Positions 9,064-17,199 of a stretch of 63,665 bases of DNA are shown in pieces. Both the position numbers and the translations under genes were made by a program. Positions within the stretch are counted from its first letter, which is position 1; the number at the start of each line of letters is the position of its first letter. A model generated the notes under the pieces. The model searched no databases. It worked only from the letters and a program-made list of their open reading frames with translations, and was not told where the DNA came from. Source of the stretch: JAYZDP01 sp036337765 (GTDB lineage: Bacteria > Acidobacteriota > Thermoanaerobaculia > Multivoradales > Multivoraceae); assembly GCA_036337765.1 (NCBI GenBank), contig JAYZDP010000084.1:1-63665 (forward strand), written 5' to 3'.

Positions 9064-10185
9064 ATGAAGCCCCACCCCACCCCGAGTCATCTGACCCGAA
9101 TCGGTCTCGCTCTATTGCTTGCCGTATCGGCCTGCGCAGGCCCCGAGCCGGAGCCGGCGGCAGAGCCGGCCGTCGCCGAGGAGGATCCCGTCGTGGCTTC
9201 GCCGGTCGCCGGAGTCTCCTTTCGCATGGTCGAGAGCAACGGGCTGACCATGCGAGTGGCGGAGGCCGGGGAGGGCCCCCTGGTCATCTTCGCGCACGGC
9301 TTTCCGGAGTCCTGGTACTCGTGGCGCCACCAGCTGCCGGCGATCGCCGCTGCCGGCTATCGCGCCGTGGCCCCGGACATGCGTGGCTACGGATCGACCT
9401 CCGCGCCGCGCGAGATCGAGGCCTACGACACGCCCACCCTGTGTCGGGACCTGATCGGTCTGATCGACCACTACGGAGAGGAGCAGGCGGTCCTGGTCGG
9501 TCACGACTGGGGAGCCGCGGTGGTGTGGAACTGCTCGCTCATCGAGGCCGCGCGCGTGCGTGGCGTGGCGGCGCTGAGCGTGCCCTACGGCGGCCGCGGC
9601 GAGACCCACCCGATTGAGTCGATGAAGGAGGGCTTCGGCGAGAACTTCTTCTACATGCTGTACTTCCAAGAGCTCGACGAGGACGGCAACGGCATCGCCG
9701 ACGCCGAATTCGGCGCCGACCCCAGGACGCTGCTGAAAAGTCTCTACACTTCGCCGGACACTCTGCGGGAACCGCCCACCATCACCGACCCCCTTCGCTC
9801 CGCGGGAGGCTGGATCGGCCGGCTCGGGATGCCGACGGAGTTCCCGCCCTGGTTCAGCCAGGTGGATCTCGACTACTACGTGGGCGAGTTCGAGCGCGCC
9901 GGCTTTCGCGGCGGTATCAACTACTACCGCAACATCGGCCGCTCCTGGGAGCTGACCCCGGAGCTGGCCGGCGCCCGGGTGACTCCCCCGGCATTGTTCA
10001 TCGCCGGTGAGCAGGACGGTGTGATCGGCGGAGCCACGAAGGAGCAGCTGGAGGCGAGCCTCGGCGCCGTGGCCGACGACCTGCGCGGCGTGCACCTCAT
10101 CCCCGCGACCGGCCACTGGGTGCAGCAGGAGAAGGGGTCCGAGACCAACGATCTGCTGATCTCGTTTCTCACATCTCTCGACTGA
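9064..10185 (+). CDS. Epoxide hydrolase-like alpha/beta hydrolase, lipoprotein
   Basis: Alpha/beta hydrolase of 373 residues with a lipoprotein signal (lipobox L-A-V-S-A-C, Cys24), so it is probably membrane anchored. The oxyanion-hole motif H78-G-F-P is followed by the nucleophile elbow G-H-D148-W-G, with Asp rather than Ser as nucleophile. That points to epoxide hydrolase or haloalkane-dehalogenase chemistry rather than an esterase. The C-terminal G-H-W carries the catalytic His. It starts 11 bp after the hydroxylase with GGAG just upstream, so it probably belongs to the same transcript. An oxidised organic substrate made by the hydroxylase is a guess. Confidence 0.87.
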   Translation: MKPHPTPSHLTRIGLALLLAVSACAGPEPEPAAEPAVAEEDPVVASPVAGVSFRMVESNGLTMRVAEAGEGPLVIFAHGFPESWYSWRHQLPAIAAAGYRAVAPDMRGYGSTSAPREIEAYDTPTLCRDLIGLIDHYGEEQAVLVGHDWGAAVVWNCSLIEAARVRGVAALSVPYGGRGETHPIESMKEGFGENFFYMLYFQELDEDGNGIADAEFGADPRTLLKSLYTSPDTLREPPTITDPLRSAGGWIGRLGMPTEFPPWFSQVDLDYYVGEFERAGFRGGINYYRNIGRSWELTPELAGARVTPPALFIAGEQDGVIGGATKEQLEASLGAVADDLRGVHLIPATGHWVQQEKGSETNDLLISFLTSLD

Positions 10186-10193
10186 TACCAAGC

Positions 10194-11564
10194 TCAAGAG
10201 AAGTCGAAGATCGGCCCGAAGCCGACGACGACCAGCAACGCCCAAATTCCATAGACCGGTAGGTACGCGGTTTGCCAACGCTCGAGCGCCGAGTAAGGCG
10301 ACCGACCGCGCAAGAAGCGGAAATAGAGCACCGCCGACCAACCGAGGTTGACCAGCAGGATCAGGTTCTCGCCCAGTGCGGCGACCTTGTTCGGGCTGAA
10401 GCCAAAGTCTGAGATTCGACTCGCGATCGCTGCCAAGGCGAGCGCGTCGACCAGCAGGGCACTGGCGACGAGCACCAGCTGGGTCAGGTCGAAGGCGTCG
10501 GGCGGCGCATCGGGGTCGCGGGCCGAGATGGCGTAGAGCAGCAGGCCCAGGACCAGGACGAGCAGGAGATCGAAGCCGATCAAGAGCTCGCGCTCCACAT
10601 CGAGGCCGCTGCCGGTCCAGAGCATGGTGGCCAGAAACACCAACAACAGGATCGCGAAAAGCGGCGTGAAGACCCGGGTCAGCACCGGCGCCATGTTCTC
10701 CACCACACTCTGCTTCGCCTCCACCAGCCATGCCCCGACGATCACGGCGCCCATCGCACCGCAGGGCAGGATCCAGAACTGCACGAGGTCTTCGGCGCTC
10801 AGGCCGATCGCCGCGAACATCAGCGCGGTGAACACCATCAGCACGCCGCCACCGAGTGCCATCAGCACGTAGTAGATGAAGAGCTCGCCCGAGAAGCGCA
10901 CGAAATCCATCCGGCGGCGACCCGATCGCCACCTGCCACCCACGTAGGCAAAGCCGACGACCAGCCAAGCGGCGATCGGGAGGTGCAGCACAGCAAGCAC
11001 CTCGGTGTTGCCGAAATCGGTGAAGGGCAGCAGGTTGACGACGGCGGCACTGGAGGCGAACGCTCCCGCGAGCCATCCCCAGCCGGCTCGGTCCAGTCCA
11101 CGCTTCCAGGCGAAGTAACCGGCTAGGACGGGGAAGACGAACAGGCTCAGGTTGCGAGCGTAGAAGCTGTCGATGACCTCGGGCCCGAACGTGGCGAAGC
11201 CGAACAGATGGGGGAGCTTGAGGAGGGCTGCGGCGCTGAGCGCCAGCGCCACCACCACGCCGACGTCCGTGCGCTCGGCCTTGCCCGCATCCACCTGCCC
11301 GGGGGCGAGAACGAGCTGCTTCCACAGGCGGTCGGAGTGCTCACGTGCGAACTCGCGAGATAGGGCGTCCAGGCTGCCGAGTCGCTTGACCGCTACCAGG
11401 AAGGCCTCGTCGTCATCCAGCCCCAAATCCTGAAGCGCCGCAACCTGATCGCGCAAATGTCCTTCCAGCTCTTCGACATCGGTGCCTCGGATCGCCTGAC
11501 GATGCCGAAGGTAGGTACGCCACTGCCCGAATTGAGCCTCGAGATCACGTGGTGCCTCGGCCAT
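10194..11564 (-). CDS. HAAS-domain multi-pass membrane protein paired with PadR regulator
   Basis: A 456-residue integral membrane protein. Residues 1-75 form a soluble helical region with the G-T-D-V-E-E-L-E-G-H-L-R-D-Q pattern of HAAS-type domains, which are commonly encoded beside PadR regulators. The rest contains about ten hydrophobic segments with no recognised catalytic motif. The start ATG at 11564 shares its A with the PadR stop (TGATG), showing translational coupling. The pairing suggests PadR-controlled envelope or stress signalling; the real function is unknown. Confidence 0.72.
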   Translation of the reverse strand: MAEAPRDLEAQFGQWRTYLRHRQAIRGTDVEELEGHLRDQVAALQDLGLDDDEAFLVAVKRLGSLDALSREFAREHSDRLWKQLVLAPGQVDAGKAERTDVGVVVALALSAAALLKLPHLFGFATFGPEVIDSFYARNLSLFVFPVLAGYFAWKRGLDRAGWGWLAGAFASSAAVVNLLPFTDFGNTEVLAVLHLPIAAWLVVGFAYVGGRWRSGRRRMDFVRFSGELFIYYVLMALGGGVLMVFTALMFAAIGLSAEDLVQFWILPCGAMGAVIVGAWLVEAKQSVVENMAPVLTRVFTPLFAILLLVFLATMLWTGSGLDVERELLIGFDLLLVLVLGLLLYAISARDPDAPPDAFDLTQLVLVASALLVDALALAAIASRISDFGFSPNKVAALGENLILLVNLGWSAVLYFRFLRGRSPYSALERWQTAYLPVYGIWALLVVVGFGPIFDFS

Positions 11565-11935
11565 CAGGTCGCCTCTCGCGGGAGCCGCAGACGGTCCGGT
11601 GCAATAACGACGGACCGCCAAACCCCCTTCAGTGCCCCCTCGACGACCTCCCATTGGAGGCGTTGGGCCTGGAGAGCCTCGAGACCCCGGGCAGTGATCC
11701 GGTAGTACTTGCGGCGGCGACCGGTGTCAGAAGAGCGCCAGTGCGCCTCAATGTGGCCGAGGCGCTCGAGACGGTGCAGCAGCGGGTAGAGCATGCCGTC
11801 GGTCCATCGCAGCTCTCCACTCGACAGCTCGGCCACGCGCTTCAGAATGGCGTAGCCGTAGCTCTCACCCTCGGCGAGGATCCCGAGAACGAGCGGGGTC
11901 GCCGACGCGGCGACCAGATCCTTGGAGACGTTCAC
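11564..11935 (-). CDS. PadR family transcriptional regulator
   Basis: A 123-residue winged-helix regulator. The N-terminal part shows the PadR pattern P-L-V-L-G-I-L-A-E-G-E-S-Y-G-Y-A-I, then W-T-D-G-M-L-Y-P-L-L-H-R-L-E recognition residues and Y-Y-R-I-T-A-R-G, followed by a short dimerisation helix. It lies first in a two-gene operon with the HAAS membrane protein. PadR proteins usually repress their own operon. The upstream region at 11954-11992 has repeats and a good -10 box that fit autoregulation. The inducing signal is not visible. Confidence 0.88.
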   Translation of the reverse strand: MNVSKDLVAASATPLVLGILAEGESYGYAILKRVAELSSGELRWTDGMLYPLLHRLERLGHIEAHWRSSDTGRRRKYYRITARGLEALQAQRLQWEVVEGALKGVWRSVVIAPDRLRLPREAT

Positions 11936-11953
11936 GACCCCGGGGCCCTTCCC

Positions 11954-11992
11954 TTATACATAGAGGCATTATACATAGCTATTCTAGGTATA
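11954..11992 (-). promoter_or_regulatory. PadR operon promoter with repeated TTATACATAG operators
   Basis: Two direct copies of TTATACATAG lie at 11954-11963 and 11969-11978. The second also forms an imperfect inverted repeat with CTAGGTATA at 11984-11992. On the minus strand a perfect TATAAT lies at 11973-11968, about 33 bases before the PadR start. This AT-rich island in GC-rich DNA is the expected place for a promoter and an autoregulatory operator. No convincing -35 is seen. Confidence 0.5.
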
Positions 11993-12028
11993 GACGGGAC
12001 GCGAGGCTGCTACGGCGACACGCAGTCA

Positions 12029-12283
12029 ATGGAGGCGAACCGCCCAGCCGCGCACCTCGATGCCTATATGCGTCAGCTGGCCGTCGAGGCACTCATCCCG
12101 CTGGGCGCCCACGACCTCGCGTTATCTGAGCTAGGAAAGGCGGTCGACTCACCTTCCTTCGTCGACGCCGACTGGATCGAGCGCTGCCAGGCTCTCGATC
12201 CGATCCGCGACCGGGAAGAGGTCGCGCGCATGATCTCCGAGGTCAGTCGCCGGGCCGACGCGATCTGGCGAGTCCGCACGTAG
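12029..12283 (+). pseudogene. C-terminal fragment of a TPR/kinase-type regulatory protein
   Basis: An 84-codon frame whose end (A-L-S-E-L-G-K-A-V-D...D-W-I-E-R-C-Q-A-L-D-P-I) resembles the last helical repeat of bacterial TPR proteins fused to Ser/Thr kinases or adenylate-cyclase-like regulators. In that family an A-L-x-x-L-x-x-A-V segment is followed by W-x-x-R-C-P-x-L-x-P-L-R. Nothing upstream encodes the rest: the PadR promoter lies immediately before it. No ribosome-binding site is evident at the ATG. I read it as a gene remnant. It is the only coding-like content of the 364-base stretch between PadR and the next crotonase. Confidence 0.4.
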
Positions 12284-12299
12284 CCGTCGCGACCGCTTC

Positions 12300-13105
12300 T
12301 CAACGCCCGGTGAACTCGGCCGGACGCTTCTCTAGAAACGACTGGATACCCTCCTCGCGGTCCTCGGTGTCGAAGCAATACTGCAGACCGAGGAAATCCA
12401 GCCGGCCGTGCACACCGAGGCTCGCCTCGAGCGCCTGGTAAATCATCATCTTCGATACTCCGATCGCGACCGGCGCGCCTGCGATCATCTCCTTCGCAAA
12501 GTCGCGAGTCGCTTCCCGGAAGTCCGCGCTCGGATAAACCCGGTTAACCAGACCGATCTCGGCCGCCTCCGCCGCGCCGACGATCTTGCCGGCGAAGATC
12601 AGCTCGCACGCCTTCGCTGGCCCGACCAGCTGCGTCAGCAGGAACGAGCCGGCCGACTCGGGCGGAATGCCCCGCAGCGTCCAAACAGCGCCGAGCCGGG
12701 CGTCCTCGGAGGCGATCCGCATGTCACAGGCCAGCGCGAGGCTGAGCCCCTGACCCACCGCCGCACCGTTGACCGCCGCGATCACCGGCTTGGGCATGTT
12801 GCGAAAGACGTGGGCGAACTCGATGGGGCCCAGTGGCCCGCGGATGAGCTTGCCGAGCGGTGTCGACCGGGCGCGGACCTCCTCCGAGTCTCCAGGGCGC
12901 TGCTTGACGTCCTCGCCAGCGCAGAAGGCGCGACCGGCGCCGGTCAAAAGCAGGACGCGAGCTTCGGGGTCATCGCGCACTCGGGCTATGGCGTCGGTCA
13001 GCTCGTGCCCCATCTGCACCGTGATCGCGTTGAGCGACTCGGGTCGGTTCAAGGTGAGAGTCGCGATGCCGTCTTCACATTCGAGGGTGAGGTTTCGTAG
13101 CTCAT
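12300..13105 (-). CDS. Enoyl-CoA hydratase (crotonase), probable frameshift in codons 4-6
   Basis: Crotonase-fold enzyme for acyl-CoA metabolism, complete from the L-T-L-N-R-P-E-S-L-N segment onward. The first oxyanion-hole segment is G-R-A-F-C-A-G-E-D, the second is N-G-A-A-V-G-Q-G. A well-placed ATG at 13105 has AGGAG six bases upstream and starts M-S-Y-E, but its frame closes after 18 codons. The main frame one base off reads N-L-T-L-E-C-E-D-G-I-A-T-L, the expected strand one, and has no ATG or GTG start. A single-base indel near 13090-13096, real or from sequencing, explains both facts. Without it, translation would have to start at the internal TTG near 13052. Confidence 0.78.
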
Positions 13106-13119
13106 GGGTAGCTCCTGGT

Positions 13120-13806
13120 TCAACCGTTCAGTGTCCACCCACCGCTGAACGGGATCGCCTGGCCGACGATGAAGTCGCTCTGGTCGCTGGCCAGAAACAG
13201 CGCCAGCTGAGCGTCTTCGAGACCAGTGGCCAGGCGGCCGGCAGGAACGTTGCGGGCCAGGTGCCGTTGGAAACGCTCGGTCTCGACCAGCTCGGGTGGG
13301 TAATAGTCGGGATTCTCGACGTAGTTCTGCGCGATCAGGTTGATCTGCACGTTGTGCCGTGCCGCCTCCAGGCCGGCTGCTTTGACGAAACCGACCTGCG
13401 CCGCGCGAGCGGTCGAGTAGGCGGACACCTTCGCCATGCTGCGCAACCCCGTGGCGCTGCCGTAGACGACGATCTTGCCCGAGCCCCGCTCCTTCATTCC
13501 GGGAACCACCGCCTGCACCAGGCGGAAGAGAGGGTGGACCATGACGTCGAACTTCTCGATCCAGGTCGCGTCATCGAGCTCCTCGACCCGTGTGTTCGGT
13601 GACGAGGGTGCAGCGAGGTTGACGATGACGACGTCCGGGCATCCGGTTTCCGAGATCAGCTCTGCAGGAGCACAAGCAGGCACGAGATCGCGGGTGTCCG
13701 CGATCACCTCTGCCCCCTCGCTCTCGAAGAGCTCTTTCGTGATCGGCCCCATGAAGACGTCCGCACACGTGACCACGACCCGCTTCCCGGCAAGTGCTCC
13801 AGACAT
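13120..13806 (-). CDS. Atypical SDR-fold protein lacking standard cofactor and catalytic motifs
   Basis: A 228-residue Rossmann-fold protein of the SDR superfamily. The start ATG at 13806 has GGAGG nine bases upstream. The cofactor loop reads T-C-A-D-V-F-M-G instead of T-G-x-x-x-G-x-G, and the active-site motif is Y130-S-T-A-R134 with Arg for the usual Lys. V-Y-G-S-A-T supplies the Ser position, and N-L-A-A matches the structural NNAG region loosely. It may bind no NAD(P), or use it differently. It lies 14 bp from the downstream crotonase gene, so an acyl-CoA pathway is likely. The substrate is unknown. Confidence 0.75.
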   Translation of the reverse strand: MSGALAGKRVVVTCADVFMGPITKELFESEGAEVIADTRDLVPACAPAELISETGCPDVVIVNLAAPSSPNTRVEELDDATWIEKFDVMVHPLFRLVQAVVPGMKERGSGKIVVYGSATGLRSMAKVSAYSTARAAQVGFVKAAGLEAARHNVQINLIAQNYVENPDYYPPELVETERFQRHLARNVPAGRLATGLEDAQLALFLASDQSDFIVGQAIPFSGGWTLNG

Positions 13807-13893
13807 TCTTCTCGACCTCCGCCGTCTATTCGTCGTACATCGCCGACAGCTCGGACACGGTTCCGGCCGCGGAGAGAAACGGGTCAATCACGC

Positions 13894-13920
13894 GGACAGA
13901 ACCATAGTGACGTTCTGTCC
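13894..13920. promoter_or_regulatory. Perfect 9-bp inverted repeat in divergent promoter region
   Basis: GGACAGAAC (13894-13902) and GTTCTGTCC (13912-13920) are exact reverse complements separated by 9 bases. They lie in the 209-bp gap between the divergent SDR and Nramp-like genes. The size and symmetry match operators of dimeric helix-turn-helix repressors. No regulator gene is adjacent, so the binding protein would be encoded elsewhere. I see no other copy in the window. Confidence 0.5.
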
Positions 13921-14015
13921 TTGTCGAGTCTAGGGTACGATCCTGCCCCCGTTTGTGAACGACTTGTTCGGTGATGTGGCGCGGGCGGCCTTGCGCCAGC
14001 GAGGAGCGCCCATCG

Positions 14016-15407
14016 ATGCCTGACTTCGCCCCCGATCCGTACACCGTGCGCCACGGCGAGTCGCACGCGCCGCCCCCGACGCTCAGGGAGCGGGTCAAGT
14101 ATCTCGGGCCGAGCCTGATCGTCTCAGGCGCGGTCATCGGTACCGGCGAGCTCGTCTTGACCACGAGTCTCGGCGCCGTGGCCGGTTGGACGCTTCTGTG
14201 GTGGCTGCTTCTGTCTTGCTGGTGCAAGTCGCTCGTCTCCGCCGAGCTCGCCCGCTACACCATCGTGTCGGGTGACACCTACCTGCGGGCGATGAACCGC
14301 ATCCCGGGCCGGATCTGGCGGGTGTCGTGGCCATTGTGGGTCGGCATCATCGCCTACTTCCCCGGCACCATGGGGCTGGGCGGCATCATCGGCGGCGCCG
14401 GCGAGTCGATGACCTTCCTAGCCGGTCTCGCCAATGTGTCGATCGACCCCCGCCTCTCGACGGGCCTCATCGCCGTGGTGTGCTCGATCATCCTCAGCGC
14501 CGGCTCCTACAAATGGCTCGAGACGGTCATGGTCGTCCTCGTGGCGACCTTCACCGTCACCACCCTGGTCTGCTCCATCGCGATGCAGTTCACTGAGTTC
14601 CAGGCGGTACCGTCGGACATCCTCGGCGGGCTCGTGCCGGACCTGAGTCTCTTCGTCGCGTTCGCCTCGCTGGCGCTGGCCGCCTACGGATACACCGGAA
14701 CCACCTCGGGCGACATCACGGCCTACACCTACTGGTGCATCGAGAAGGGCTACCCGAGCTATGTGGGCTCCGACCGTGATGATCCTGGCTGGGAGCATCA
14801 CGCCCGCGGCTGGATGAAAGTGCTTCACACCGACGTGCTGGTGGCGCTCTTCGTCGTTACCTTCGCCACGATCCCCTACTACATCCTCGGAGCCGGCGTG
14901 CTCAACAAGATGGGGCTCGAGCCCGAAGGCTCCAACGAGACGATCGCGGTGCTGTCGAACATCTTCACTCAGACCCTCGGCCAGTGGGCGGTGTGGGTGT
15001 TCGCCATCGGCGCCTTCTTCATCCTGTTCTCTACCGTTCTCTCGGGTGTCGGCGCGGGCGGGCGCACGATCCCCGACTACCTGATCGAGATGGGCGCCTT
15101 CGACCGCTCCCGCGTCGACCTCCGACGCGCGATCATCCGCTGGTACGTCGCCTTCCTGCCGATCTTCGCCTTCCTCATCTATCTCTTCAGCCCCGGCTTC
15201 GTCTTCCTCATCAAGGTTGGTGGCCTGACCTCCGCCCTGATGCTGCCCATCCAATCGGGGGCGACCCTGTGGCTGCAGAAGAACAACCTGGACCCCCGAA
15301 TCCATCCGCGCAAGCCCGCTTACTACGGCGTGTGGGCCGTGTTCTTCTTCCAGGTCGTGGTGGCCGCGTGCGTCGTGTGGTTCGTTGTCCTCGGACTGGG
15401 GGGTTAG
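14016..15407 (+). CDS. Nramp-superfamily membrane transporter without the canonical metal motif
   Basis: A 463-residue transporter with about eleven hydrophobic segments. The start ATG at 14016 has AGGAG upstream. The first membrane segment reads G-P-S-L-I-V-S-G-A-V-I-G-T-G-E-L, aligning with the Nramp helix that normally carries the metal-binding D-P-G-N. Helix six reads Y-G-Y-T-G-T-T-S-G-D instead of a M-P-H motif. The fold assignment is good, but divalent metal transport is doubtful because both ligand motifs are missing. It is co-directional with ytoQ, 2 bp downstream. Confidence 0.75.
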   Translation: MPDFAPDPYTVRHGESHAPPPTLRERVKYLGPSLIVSGAVIGTGELVLTTSLGAVAGWTLLWWLLLSCWCKSLVSAELARYTIVSGDTYLRAMNRIPGRIWRVSWPLWVGIIAYFPGTMGLGGIIGGAGESMTFLAGLANVSIDPRLSTGLIAVVCSIILSAGSYKWLETVMVVLVATFTVTTLVCSIAMQFTEFQAVPSDILGGLVPDLSLFVAFASLALAAYGYTGTTSGDITAYTYWCIEKGYPSYVGSDRDDPGWEHHARGWMKVLHTDVLVALFVVTFATIPYYILGAGVLNKMGLEPEGSNETIAVLSNIFTQTLGQWAVWVFAIGAFFILFSTVLSGVGAGGRTIPDYLIEMGAFDRSRVDLRRAIIRWYVAFLPIFAFLIYLFSPGFVFLIKVGGLTSALMLPIQSGATLWLQKNNLDPRIHPRKPAYYGVWAVFFFQVVVAACVVWFVVLGLGG

Positions 15408-15409
15408 AG

Positions 15410-15868
15410 ATGGCGAAGACCTGGAATGTCTATCTATCGGGTGAGATCCACACCGACTGGCGGGATCGGATCCAAAGAGGAGCCGAGGCCGAAGGGCTGC
15501 CGGTCGAGTTCACTGCGCCGGTCACCGACCACGCGGCCAGCGACGACTGCGGCGTCTCGATCCTGGGCGAGGAGAGCGACGCCTTCTGGAAGGACCACAA
15601 AGGCGCCAAGGTCAATGCCGTGCGCACCCGCACCCTGATCGCGGATGCCGACGTCGTGGTAGTTCGCTTCGGAGACCAGTACAAGCAGTGGAACGCCGCC
15701 TTCGACGCCGGATACGCCGCCGCCCTGGGCAAGCCTCTCGTGGTGCTGCATCCACCGAAGCACACTCACGCCCTGAAGGAGGTCAACGGCGCCGCCCTCG
15801 CAACCGCCGAGGATCCCGAACAGGTAGTGGCGATCCTGCGCTACGCGACCGAGGGCCGCCTGAGCTGA
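15410..15868 (+). CDS. ytoQ: YtoQ family protein
   Basis: A 152-residue cytoplasmic protein matching my memory of the B. subtilis YtoQ family: W-N-V-Y-L-S-G-E-I-H-T-D-W-R at the start, then V-T-D-H-A-A-S-D-D-C-G and a conserved D-A-G-Y-A-A-A-L-G-K-P region. The fold resembles nucleoside 2-deoxyribosyltransferase-like proteins, hinting at nucleotide or base handling; no activity is established. It starts 2 bp after the Nramp-like gene, so the two are co-transcribed. Its stop lies 54 bp before the 75-nt repeat core. Confidence 0.8.
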   Translation: MAKTWNVYLSGEIHTDWRDRIQRGAEAEGLPVEFTAPVTDHAASDDCGVSILGEESDAFWKDHKGAKVNAVRTRTLIADADVVVVRFGDQYKQWNAAFDAGYAAALGKPLVVLHPPKHTHALKEVNGAALATAEDPEQVVAILRYATEGRLS

Positions 15869-15872
15869 ACGA

Positions 15873-15997
15873 GAGCGAACTCTGGGCCTGCACGGCGACC
15901 GCCCCCCGGAGGGAGAACAACGCTAGCGGGGGCCGTGGTATGAGCGCGCCACTGATCAGACTAGCCAGGAAGCCGTGACTAACACGGACCCCACTAG
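15873..15997 (+). repeat. CTAG-bounded repeat element, copy A (core 15923-15997)
   Basis: The 75-nt core begins CTAGCGGGGGCCGTGG and ends CACGGACCCCACTAG, so its ends form an imperfect inverted repeat. Conserved sequence continues outside the core: AGAGCGAACTC at about 15872-15882 and a block containing CGCCCCCCGGAGGGA at about 15900-15914. The same arrangement occurs on the opposite strand at 39587-39745 with an identical core length. The terminal CTAG contains the stop codon of the convergent gene at 15994. It could be a mobile-element relative (MITE or REP type), a terminator family or a structured RNA. Confidence 0.75.
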
Positions 15998-17073
15998 CCG
16001 CCGCCTGAAGAGCCGGAGCGGCGCGCGAGCTCCTCCTGCTCGAGCAGGCGCGCTCCGCGCAGGGTGTTGCCCATCGCGTAATTGCCCTCGTGGCAGGCGT
16101 ACTCGTAGACCCTCTCGTTCTTCCGCTTCCAGACGTACTCGCCGCTCCACGGCGCCGTCCATGCCGTCGGGTCGGTGACCGTGAAGTTGTAGAGCAGATC
16201 GCCGGAATCGAGAAGCGAGAAGCGCTCGACCAAGTGGAGGTTCTCGTCGCCACCGTACAGGCCCGTGTGCTCGCGGAAGTTCGTCGTCTCGACCACCAGA
16301 GTGTCGCCCTCCCAGTGGCCGATCGCGTCGCCGAGCCACTTACGGTTCTCCGCTGGCTCGTGCTCCGCGTCGCCCAGGCGGACGCTACGCGCGTCATGCA
16401 CCATCTCGAGCAGGATCACGACGTGGTCGTCGTTCTGCACGATGGTCTTGAAGTTGTTGTAGGCACCGGGAAGGCTCGGGGGACCGGCGCTGAAGCCGAG
16501 GATGCAGCGCTCGGCCCAGGCCTGCTCCTCTGGGCCGTCGAAGGGCCCAGGCCCTTCCTCGTCGTCGAGCCACGAGGCGGTACCGTCGTTGACGTAGGTG
16601 AACGACGTGAAGTTGCGGTCGCGCCTCGCCTGGCCCTTCGCTGTCATCGCCGGCTGGCGACCGTTCGGCGGGTCGTAGACGATCGAGGTGCGGAACTTGC
16701 CGTCGACCTCGAACAGCGTGTCGCCGCGGTCGAGCCAGAAGTCGTTGTAGCCGCCGGTACCGCCGCCGCCGCCGGTCTTGACCTCGGCGCCACCCAGGAC
16801 CGGAGCGCCACGCTCCGGATCGCTCTGAGCATGCGCCGTGGCGCGCCGCTCAGCGTTGTCGGCCATGAGCTTCTCAGCCTCTTCACGAGTCATGAACTGC
16901 TGCTCGCCCAACTCTTCAGGGCGGTTGAGTGGCGTCATCGTCGCGCCGTCGTAGTTGCCCGACAGATCCGGCTTGCCGGCGTGGGTGCGCTTCATCTTGA
17001 AGCCTTCCTCCGCCTGTGCCGCAGCCGCGACCAGCAACACCGCCAAAACCAACAGGAACACTCGGCTCTTCAT
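15994..17073 (-). CDS. Conserved secreted protein of unknown function
   Basis: A 359-residue protein with a clear signal peptide (residues 1-21, ending A-Q-A). The start ATG at 17073 has GGAG about 7 bases upstream. A glycine-rich linker lies near residues 85-91. The C-terminal half has the motifs G-H-W-E-G-D-T-L-V-V-E-T-T-N-F and Y-E-Y-A-C-H-E-G-N-Y-A-M. I recognise these from a widespread family of uncharacterised exported proteins common in soil and marine bacteria. No catalytic site is recognisable. Its stop codon is inside the end of repeat copy A. Function unknown. Confidence 0.75.
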   Translation of the reverse strand: MKSRVFLLVLAVLLVAAAAQAEEGFKMKRTHAGKPDLSGNYDGATMTPLNRPEELGEQQFMTREEAEKLMADNAERRATAHAQSDPERGAPVLGGAEVKTGGGGGTGGYNDFWLDRGDTLFEVDGKFRTSIVYDPPNGRQPAMTAKGQARRDRNFTSFTYVNDGTASWLDDEEGPGPFDGPEEQAWAERCILGFSAGPPSLPGAYNNFKTIVQNDDHVVILLEMVHDARSVRLGDAEHEPAENRKWLGDAIGHWEGDTLVVETTNFREHTGLYGGDENLHLVERFSLLDSGDLLYNFTVTDPTAWTAPWSGEYVWKRKNERVYEYACHEGNYAMGNTLRGARLLEQEELARRSGSSGGG

Positions 17074-17199
17074 GATTCGACTCCTGACTCCCGATCCAAA
17101 GGGTCCTCGATTTCTAGCACTTCGCCTCACATTCGACAAACCGTCGCCCGCAGATGCGATCGTGTAGCGTCTGTCCCTCACTGAACAAGGAGGCGCCCC

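Noticed and set aside
9112..11325. A 737-codon open frame on the minus strand across the epoxide hydrolase and HAAS genes
   Set aside because: Arginine-rich shadow of real genes on both strands; no domain seen. The same applies to the 701-codon minus-strand frame at 27-2132.
15940..15978. A 12-codon mini-ORF (ATG to TGA) present in both copies of the 75-nt element
   Set aside because: Length is the same only because the element length is fixed; the encoded residues differ and the GGAGGG block is 26 bases before the ATG, too far for a ribosome-binding site.
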